A stretch of DNA of 20,195 nucleotides from Gp6-AA40 sp035764385 (GTDB lineage: Bacteria; Acidobacteriota; Vicinamibacteria; Vicinamibacterales; UBA2999). Of the stretch, positions 6,362-12,309 are shown one piece after another; within the stretch, counting starts at the first letter, position 1; every line of letters begins with the position of its first letter. Made by a program: the position numbers and the translations under genes. The notes below the pieces were generated by a model. It saw nothing but the letters and a program-made list of their open reading frames with translations. It was not told the origin of the DNA and made no database searches. The DNA is taken from positions 1 to 20,195 of the forward strand of contig DASTZI010000134.1 in the NCBI GenBank assembly GCA_035764385.1, read 5' to 3'.

Positions 6362-7655
6362 GGATTGCCAACTGCCGAATTGCCGCACGGCCGGCATACT
6401 TCGCTGCGCTCCCAAGCTCCTCCTCAATCCGCAGGAGCTGGTTGTACTTCGCTACGCGATCGCTGCGGCTTGCCGACCCCGTCTTTATCTGTCCGGCCGA
6501 CGTCCCGACGGCGAGATCGGCGATCGTGCTGTCCTCGGTCTCTCCGGATCGGTGGGAAATGACTGTTCCGTAGCTCGCGCGCCGCGCCATTTCAATCGCG
6601 TCGAGCGTTTCGGTAACGGTGCCGATTTGATTGAGCTTGACGAGCAACGCATTGCCCACGCGATCAGCGATGCCTCGCCTCAAGATCTGTGGATTGGTAA
6701 CGAACACATCGTCGCCAACAAGCTGCACGCGCTCGCCGAGCGCGGCCGTCAGTGCTTTCCAGCCTTCCCAGTCTCCCTCAGCGAGCCCGTCTTCGATCGA
6801 GATGATGGGGTACTGCCGAACCCAGTCGGTCCAGAGGTCGATCATCTGGGCGGATGTTCGTGTCGGCTCGTTCGACTTCCTGAAGACGTACTTGCCGTTC
6901 TCCCAGAGTTCGCTCGACGCGACATCGAGGGCGAGAAAAACATTCTCTCCCGCGGAGTAGCCAGCCTTCGCAATTGCGTCGAGCACGACATCGAGCGCTT
7001 CGCGATTGGACCGCAGGTTCGGCGCAAAGCCACCTTCGTCGCCGACCCCGGTTGAGTGCCCCGCCTTTTTGAGAATCCCGCGCAGCGTGTGAAAGATTTC
7101 GGCGCCAGCCCGCAACGCCTCAGCAAATGTCGGCATCCCGGCGGGCATCACCATGAACTCCTGCAGATCGACGCTGCTGTCGGCGTGGGCGCCGCCGTTG
7201 AGGATATTCATCATCGGGACGGGCAGCGTGTAATCCCCCTCGCCACGGCCCGAGAGCTGTGCGATATGCGCGTATAAGGGTCGTCCCGTTGCAGCCGCGG
7301 CGGCTTTCAGGGCCGCCATCGAGACGCCAAGCAGCGCGTTGGCACCGAGCCGGCTCTTCGCGGGGGTGCCATCGAGCGCAATCATCTTCTCGTCGAGCGC
7401 CCGCTGATCCAGGTCTGCGCCGATCAGTTCGTTCGCGATTTCGCCGTTGACGTTCCCGACCGCCGTGCGAACGCCTTTGCCTTGGTACCGCGACATATCG
7501 CCATCGCGCAGTTCAAGTGCTTCACGCTCACCCGTCGATGCGCCGGACGGTACGGCGGCGCGGCCGAACCCGCCTTCTACCTTGACGTCGACTTCAACGG
7601 TTGGATTGCCGCGCGAATCGAGAATTTCACGCGCGTGAATAGCGAGAATTTTCAT
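6351..7655 (-). CDS. eno: Enolase (phosphopyruvate hydratase)
   Basis: Cytosolic Mg2+-dependent enzyme that converts 2-phosphoglycerate to phosphoenolpyruvate. 434 aa, full length. Seen: N-terminal REILDSRGNPTVEVDV, mobile loop AVPSGASTG with metal-binding Ser, GGAHAD with His157, catalytic acid/base Glu207 in GVGDEGGFAPNL, metal ligands Asp244, Glu288 (SIEDGLAEGDW) and Asp315 (LVGDD), catalytic Lys340 (LLVKLNQIGT), and SHRSGETEDSTIADLAVG. All active-site positions are present. The start ATG at 7655 is 9 nt after the glgC stop. No good Shine-Dalgarno is visible, so initiation may depend on glgC translation. The TGA at 6351-6353 lies in the loop of the right hairpin of the 6306-6361 palindrome. 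The last residues (AAIRQLAIRSA) may therefore have been trimmed or rewritten by the element's insertion. Confidence 0.98.
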   Translation of the reverse strand: MKILAIHAREILDSRGNPTVEVDVKVEGGFGRAAVPSGASTGEREALELRDGDMSRYQGKGVRTAVGNVNGEIANELIGADLDQRALDEKMIALDGTPAKSRLGANALLGVSMAALKAAAAATGRPLYAHIAQLSGRGEGDYTLPVPMMNILNGGAHADSSVDLQEFMVMPAGMPTFAEALRAGAEIFHTLRGILKKAGHSTGVGDEGGFAPNLRSNREALDVVLDAIAKAGYSAGENVFLALDVASSELWENGKYVFRKSNEPTRTSAQMIDLWTDWVRQYPIISIEDGLAEGDWEGWKALTAALGERVQLVGDDVFVTNPQILRRGIADRVGNALLVKLNQIGTVTETLDAIEMARRASYGTVISHRSGETEDSTIADLAVGTSAGQIKTGSASRSDRVAKYNQLLRIEEELGSAAKYAGRAAIRQLAIRSA

Positions 7656-7664
7656 TGGTGTTTA

Positions 7665-8954
7665 TTACGCATGCGCCGGCCCGCCGCGGTCTGCCTCGGC
7701 TTCGGCGCGGAGCGCCTCTTCCGTGATTGGTCCAATCAACGGTTCGTCTTCGGCGGTCACGACGACGATGCCTCCTTCGGTGACCGTATGGCGACGCCGG
7801 TCCTCTTCGACGTTATATCCGATGAGCGCACCGCGTGGAATGAGGACGTCGCGATCGACGATCGTGCGCCGGAGGCGCGCATGACGTCCGACGCGCACGC
7901 CCGGCATCAGAATCGATTGCTCGATTTCGCAGAAACTATGGACGCGGACGTTCGGACAGAGGATGGTGCCCATCACCCGGCTTCCCGAAATGATGCAGCC
8001 GCTTGAAATGATCGAGTCGAGCGCCTGGCCGCAGCGTTTTCCCTCGGCAGCGAAGACGAATTTTGCCGGCGGCGCCTGCGGCTGATACGTACGCAGCGGC
8101 CACTCCGGATCGTACAAGTTGAACTCGGGGTTTACCTGACACAGGTCCATGCTGGCTTCGAAGTACGCGTCGAGCGTCCCGATGTCGCGCCAGTATTTGG
8201 CCGCCTTCTTGTTCTCGTCATAGAACCTGTAGGAGTACACCGGCGAGCCGTGAATCAACGACGGAATGATGTTCTTGCCGAAGTCGTGCTGGCTGTCGGC
8301 GCGTGCGGCGTCTTCTTCGAGCGCGCGCTCGAGCACGTCCGCGCGAAAGATGTAGATCCCCATCGATGCGAGCGCGGTATCCGGCGAGCCGGGGGCCGGC
8401 GTCGGGCACTGTGGCTTCTCGTCGAATCCGATCACTCGATCGGACGGATCGATGCTGACGATGCCGAACCGGGACGAGTCCGTGATTGGCACTTCGATTG
8501 TGGCGATCGTCGCGTCCGCGCTCTTCTCGATATGGAACCGCAGCATCTTGGCGTAGTCCATTTTGTACACGTGGTCGCCCGACAGCACGATGATGTGGCT
8601 CGACGATTCGCGAGTGATCGAGTAGAGATTCTGATATACCGCGTCGGCAGTCCCGAGATACCAATGCTCACCGACGCGCTTCTGCGGCGGGAGAATTTCG
8701 ATGAACTCGCCCAGCTCTTCTGAAACGACGTTCCACCCCGTACGGATGTGCCGGTTCAGGGATAGCGACTTGTACTGCGTCGCGATGTAGATGTGACGGA
8801 GTCCCGAATTAATGCAGTTGCTGAGTGTGAAATCGATGATGCGGTACGGGCCGCCGAAGTACACCGCCGGTTTCGCGCGATCTTTCGTCAGGGGATAGAG
8901 GCGTTCTCCCACTCCGCCGGCGAGCAGGATGACCAGAATATCGTCCAGTTCCAT
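7665..8954 (-). CDS. glgC: Glucose-1-phosphate adenylyltransferase (ADP-glucose pyrophosphorylase)
   Basis: Makes ADP-glucose and pyrophosphate from glucose-1-phosphate and ATP, the committed step of bacterial glycogen synthesis, in the cytosol. 429 aa, normal length. Seen: nucleotidyltransferase P-loop LAGGVGERLYPLTKDRAKPA at 11-30, YRIIDFTLSNCINSG, WYLGTADAVYQN at 98-109, SGDHVYKMDY at 125-134 with the metal-binding Asp, FDEKP for glucose-1-phosphate, and a C-terminal left-handed beta-helix region (CIISGSRVMGTILCPNVRVH and following hexad-like repeats) that carries the allosteric part. The start is certain because an in-frame TAA lies two codons upstream of the ATG at 8954. The usual GG-Q/R-G of the P-loop is GGVG here. 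First gene of a glgC-eno-gpmA run with a 9-nt gap to eno. A possible extended -10 promoter lies at 9005-9013. Confidence 0.96.
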   Translation of the reverse strand: MELDDILVILLAGGVGERLYPLTKDRAKPAVYFGGPYRIIDFTLSNCINSGLRHIYIATQYKSLSLNRHIRTGWNVVSEELGEFIEILPPQKRVGEHWYLGTADAVYQNLYSITRESSSHIIVLSGDHVYKMDYAKMLRFHIEKSADATIATIEVPITDSSRFGIVSIDPSDRVIGFDEKPQCPTPAPGSPDTALASMGIYIFRADVLERALEEDAARADSQHDFGKNIIPSLIHGSPVYSYRFYDENKKAAKYWRDIGTLDAYFEASMDLCQVNPEFNLYDPEWPLRTYQPQAPPAKFVFAAEGKRCGQALDSIISSGCIISGSRVMGTILCPNVRVHSFCEIEQSILMPGVRVGRHARLRRTIVDRDVLIPRGALIGYNVEEDRRRHTVTEGGIVVVTAEDEPLIGPITEEALRAEAEADRGGPAHA

Positions 8955-9004
8955 GGGTTACTGATATGCGCCTAGACGTGCGGATAGACCCCTGCAGGGC
9001 AGCG

Positions 9005-9013
9005 ATAATAGCA
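9005..9013 (-). promoter_or_regulatory. Possible extended -10 promoter for glgC
   Basis: On the minus strand TGCTATTAT reads as TGn plus a TATTAT -10 box, with a predicted start near 8998 and about 44 nt of leader. The hexamer 17 nt upstream is a poor -35 match, so the call rests on the extended -10. It is partly back to back with the plus-strand promoter at 9024-9053. Confidence 0.35.
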
Positions 9014-9023
9014 CGCTGGTTGT

Positions 9024-9053
9024 TTGACTTATTTGCGATCGGATCCCTATGAT
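9024..9053 (+). promoter_or_regulatory. Sigma70-type promoter for the secreted-protein/receptor pair
   Basis: TTGACT at 9024-9029 and TATGAT at 9048-9053 are 18 nt apart, with 5/6 matches to each consensus box. Predicted start is about 9060, giving a leader of about 67 nt before the ATG at 9127. It would drive 9127-10146 and, 11 nt later, the barrel gene. Confidence 0.6.
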
Positions 9054-9126
9054 CAGCGGATTCGAATTCGAGAAGTTTCCTGACAGCCACGTCAGCTGTT
9101 CGTCAGTCCGCATTCGGGAGAGAGGC

Positions 9127-10146
9127 ATGAACAAGAAGATGAGAGGCATCGTTGCTCTCGGCGCTGCGCTGACCATCGGTCTTGGATCGTCGGTGGTGAT
9201 GGCGCAGAAGGCCACCGATGCGAAGAAGGAAGTCAAGCGCACGAAAGCCGAGCAGGTTGACATCGACACGTTGGTCACCGTGGTCGACTCGGTTGCCGCT
9301 GGTCAAGCCGCCCCGTCGGATATCGCCGTCACCTGGGACAACAGTCACTTCTTCCGCGCTCCGGATGGTTCGACGTACATGCCGTTTGCGGTCACGGTTG
9401 ACAAAAGCAAGATTGCGACGCCGACGGCAGCGCTCTACGTGCGCGTGGCCAACAAGGGAGCCGCCGCTGCCGCGCCTGCGAAGGGGAAGGACAAGGCCGC
9501 AGTCGTCTACCCGTGGGAGAAGTTCGATTTCGCCACAGTAGGCGCCGACGGCAAAGTTTCGAGGTACATCCAGGTGAAGCCGGGCGATTACGACTTGTTG
9601 GTCGCGATCAAGGATAAAGGGACCGTCGAGAAGGCTGACAAGAACTACATGCCGAAAGTCGGCGTTCTGAAGAAGGACCTCACCGTTCCCGACTACACCA
9701 AAGCCGAACTGGGGACGAGCAGCATGCTCCTCTCCACGGCGATTCAGCCCGCCGCTGGCGGTCTGACTGCCGATGACGATCCGTACATCTTCGGCCAGAT
9801 GCAGATCGTGCCGTCGAGGGATGGCAAGTACAAGAAGACCGACACGCTCAGCGTGGTCTACTGGGTATATGGCGCGACCGGCGATGCCACGGGCAAACCG
9901 GACTTGACCATCGAGAACAGCTTCAATCAGAAGACAGCGGAGGGCGAGAAATTCTTCAACAAGACTCAGCCGCAGGCGGTCAACGGCCAAAGTCCCTACA
10001 CCGTTTCAACAGGCGTTCCGAATTTCCTCGAGGTGCCGCTCGTCAGTTTCGCTCCCGGCGATTACCGACTGGAAATCAAGATTACGGACAAGCCGTCGGG
10101 CAAGACGATCACCCAGAACGTCAATTTCACGGTGCTGCCGTCCTAA
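9127..10146 (+). CDS. Secreted protein of unknown function
   Basis: 339 aa, family not recognised. The start at 9127 is supported by GGGAG 6 nt upstream and by the signal peptide that begins there: MNKKMR, a hydrophobic core, then SSVVMAQ with probable cleavage around MA/QK. The mature protein starts Lys-rich (KATDAKKEVKRTKAEQVD). It is otherwise hydrophilic, with alternating strand-like segments, an Ala/Lys linker (AAAAAPAKGKDKAA) near residue 120, and an end PGDYRLEIKITDKPSGKTI followed by QNVNFTVLPS. That ending looks like the last strands of an Ig-like beta-sandwich. It has no cysteine-rich, lipobox or catalytic motif, so a soluble periplasmic or exported role is likely. A receptor-like barrel gene follows after 11 nt, so the two are probably co-transcribed and may work together at the outer membrane. 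Function unknown. Confidence 0.85.
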   Translation: MNKKMRGIVALGAALTIGLGSSVVMAQKATDAKKEVKRTKAEQVDIDTLVTVVDSVAAGQAAPSDIAVTWDNSHFFRAPDGSTYMPFAVTVDKSKIATPTAALYVRVANKGAAAAAPAKGKDKAAVVYPWEKFDFATVGADGKVSRYIQVKPGDYDLLVAIKDKGTVEKADKNYMPKVGVLKKDLTVPDYTKAELGTSSMLLSTAIQPAAGGLTADDDPYIFGQMQIVPSRDGKYKKTDTLSVVYWVYGATGDATGKPDLTIENSFNQKTAEGEKFFNKTQPQAVNGQSPYTVSTGVPNFLEVPLVSFAPGDYRLEIKITDKPSGKTITQNVNFTVLPS

Positions 10147-10157
10147 AGGCGTAAGAT

Positions 10158-12044
10158 GTGAGGGTGCGCCCACTCGCGGTGCTGGTGATCGTGGCGGGAC
10201 TGAGCAGTCCCGCCATGTCCTTCGCACAGGGCGCGCCTGTCTCACGACCCCCCGCGATTCGCCAGGTCGCATCCGTCACCCCAGCTGAATTACGCGGTGT
10301 CGTAGTCGACGAACGTGCGCAGCCGCTACCCGGAGCGGTTATTTCCGCGCTCGGCGGCGCCAGCGCATTTGGCGTCACCGACAGGAGCGGACGGTTCACT
10401 CTGCGCGACCTGCCGGCCGGTCCTTACCTCGTTCGCGCTCACCTGCAGGGCTATGCATCCGCGCGCGATCGGATCGTGCAGGTGTCGACAGCCACGCGCG
10501 ATATCTCCATTTCGTTGACGAAGGTCGCAACCAAAGACGATCAGCCATCGGTGCTGCAGGCAGGAATCGGTGGTGTGGACGAATCGTCTTTGGCAGGCGA
10601 CGATGAAGTCGACCACCCGAGCGACATCGCATGGCGTCTTCGTCACTTGAGACGCAGCGTGTTGAAAGACCTCGATCACACGCCAATTCCGCCGCAGACC
10701 GATCCGTCATTCATGGAAGACTCGCTTGCCGCCCTGAGCAAGGCGGTCGGCAGTCCTGTTCGTTTTGCGTCTGACTTCATCACCGACCTGCCGGTGAACG
10801 GTCAAATCAATCTGTTGACGAGCACGTCGTTCGAACGCCCGCAGAATCTGTTTTCACTTCAGAACGGATTGCCGACCGGTGTCGCGTTCGTATCGCTGAG
10901 TGCTCCGACAATGACGGGGAGTTGGAACGTACGGGGAGGTACGACGCAAGGCGATCTGTCGTCGTGGATCGTGGCGGGATCGTATGCCTGGCAGCCTGTC
11001 GGCTCCTCGCACAGTTATCGCGCGGGCATGTCCTACGCGATGCAGCGGTATCTGGGTGGCAACGTTGATGCGCTTGCCGCGATGGCGGACGGACGGCGGA
11101 AGGCGGGTGAGATGTACGCGTTCGATCGCTGGACGCTCACGCCGCGTTTCGACGTCAGTTACGGCGCTCGATACGCGCGCTACGACTATCTTGCGAACGA
11201 AACGCTCTTCAGCCCGAAAGCCAGCATCACGGTCACGCCGCTGCCGCACGGTTCGCTGCGGCTCCGCGGCATGGTTTCGCACCGTGAAACGGCGCCCGGC
11301 GCCGAAGAGTTCCTGCTTCCTTCCACTGGAATGTGGGCGCCGCCAGGCCGCACGTTCTCACCGGCCTCGATGCGTGCGGGGTTCCATCCCGAACAAATCA
11401 ATCACTACGAGGTTGCCGCCGAGCAACCGTTCGCCGACGATGTCGTGCTCGGAGTACGAGCGTTTCGTCAGCAAGTGAACGACCAGCTCGTCACCTTGTT
11501 CGGCCTTTCGATTCCGGGCGCTTCGCCTGGCGCGATTGGACACTACTACGTCGGCAATACCGGCGACGTGGACGCACGCGGATGGGGTGTCAGCGTGAGC
11601 CGCACCGTCGCGGACGGCATTCACGCGTCGATCGATTACACGCAGAGCGATACGGAATGGCTGCGGCCGTCTGTCGCCTCGGCAGGTCTGGCGCTTGTGA
11701 TGCCCTCGGTCGTGCGCCGGCAGTTCGAGCAACTGCACGACCTGACGACCTCGATCGACAGCGAGTTGCCACGCTTCGATACGCACATCTTCGTTATCTA
11801 CAAGTTGAATTCGGGGTTCAGCAGCCCTGATGCCGCCACTCTTCGGCCGCGGTTTGGCTCGCGGTTCAACGTCGAAGTGAGCCAGGCGTTGCCGTTTCTC
11901 AACTTCGCCTCGGCTCAGTGGCAGATGATCGTCGCGGTTCGAAACCTGTTTCAGGACGATCTGCTCGAAACATCCGTCTATGACGAGTTGCAAGTTGTGC
12001 GTCCGCCAAAGCACGTCGTCGGCGGTGTGACCGTCCGCTTTTAG
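10158..12044 (+). CDS. TonB-receptor-like outer-membrane beta-barrel with CarboxypepD_reg domain, no clear plug
   Basis: 628 aa from a GTG start at 10158, with AAGG 8 nt upstream. An ATG at 10156 is immediately followed by TGA, so it cannot be used. Seen: signal peptide to about residue 24 (SPAMSFAQ), then a carboxypeptidase-regulatory-like beta-sandwich at about 44-121 (ELRGVVVDERAQPLPGAVI, DRSGRFTLRDLPAGPYLVRA). A linker with HPSDIAWRLRHLRRSVLKD follows, then many amphipathic strands to a terminal VTVRF that fits the C-terminal aromatic rule for outer-membrane barrels. NGQINLLTST near residue 215 resembles the plug/barrel junction of TonB receptors, but a normal plug of about 120 residues and a TonB box are not recognisable. 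The length is below typical receptors (750-1100). Role: outer-membrane uptake, or a barrel scaffold for the secreted protein encoded upstream. Substrate unknown. Confidence 0.8.
   Translation: MRVRPLAVLVIVAGLSSPAMSFAQGAPVSRPPAIRQVASVTPAELRGVVVDERAQPLPGAVISALGGASAFGVTDRSGRFTLRDLPAGPYLVRAHLQGYASARDRIVQVSTATRDISISLTKVATKDDQPSVLQAGIGGVDESSLAGDDEVDHPSDIAWRLRHLRRSVLKDLDHTPIPPQTDPSFMEDSLAALSKAVGSPVRFASDFITDLPVNGQINLLTSTSFERPQNLFSLQNGLPTGVAFVSLSAPTMTGSWNVRGGTTQGDLSSWIVAGSYAWQPVGSSHSYRAGMSYAMQRYLGGNVDALAAMADGRRKAGEMYAFDRWTLTPRFDVSYGARYARYDYLANETLFSPKASITVTPLPHGSLRLRGMVSHRETAPGAEEFLLPSTGMWAPPGRTFSPASMRAGFHPEQINHYEVAAEQPFADDVVLGVRAFRQQVNDQLVTLFGLSIPGASPGAIGHYYVGNTGDVDARGWGVSVSRTVADGIHASIDYTQSDTEWLRPSVASAGLALVMPSVVRRQFEQLHDLTTSIDSELPRFDTHIFVIYKLNSGFSSPDAATLRPRFGSRFNVEVSQALPFLNFASAQWQMIVAVRNLFQDDLLETSVYDELQVVRPPKHVVGGVTVRF
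10193..10214 (+). other. Perfect 10-bp inverted repeat in the signal-peptide coding region
   Basis: GGCGGGACTG (10193-10202) and CAGTCCCGCC (10205-10214) are exact reverse complements with 2 nt between, so about 9 bp with a 4-nt loop is realistic. The hairpin starts 35 nt after the receptor's GTG, where it could slow ribosomes or limit mRNA opening. It may also be chance in GC-rich sequence. Confidence 0.35.
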
Positions 12045-12239
12045 CGCGTTTACGCCAACCGGTCAGATACATCGACCTCCATACAGTTGGATGCCGCGTG
12101 CGCCGTTGTTGGATCGACGGCCCGTTTTGATATCCTGATCTGCGGTAACTAACTGATTTCCATTGAGTTACGACCAGAACGATCCCGTCGTAAGTGGTAT
12201 ATCGTTTGCTCCCCACCACCGCGCCGTCCGCCCTGGGCG

Positions 12240-12257
12240 CCTTCGACGTGCTCAGGG
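12240..12257. repeat. Possible half-copy of a dispersed CTTCGAC...GCTCAGGG element
   Basis: CCTTCGACGTGCTCAGGG matches a motif family that recurs as inverted halves between genes in many GC-rich bacteria. The second half is not present here in intact form. The surrounding gap 12045-12309 has an imperfect GC-rich pairing (12221-12233 with 12277-12284) and a 6-bp inverted repeat GTAACT/AGTTAC (12145-12150, 12166-12171). No convincing promoter or terminator was found in it. Confidence 0.35.
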
Positions 12258-12309
12258 TCGCTCAAAGCACGGCAACGGGCGGCGTGCCTCCGGTCCAGCC
12301 CTACGCAGG

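Noticed and set aside
9103..9990. 295-aa open frame antisense to the secreted protein gene
   Set aside because: No recognisable domain or ribosome site. The plus strand has a promoter, a Shine-Dalgarno and a signal peptide, so this is a shadow frame.
12127..12155. TTGATA with TAACTG 17 nt later as a promoter for the sensor kinase
   Set aside because: The -10 box matches the consensus poorly (2 of 6), so it is not supported.
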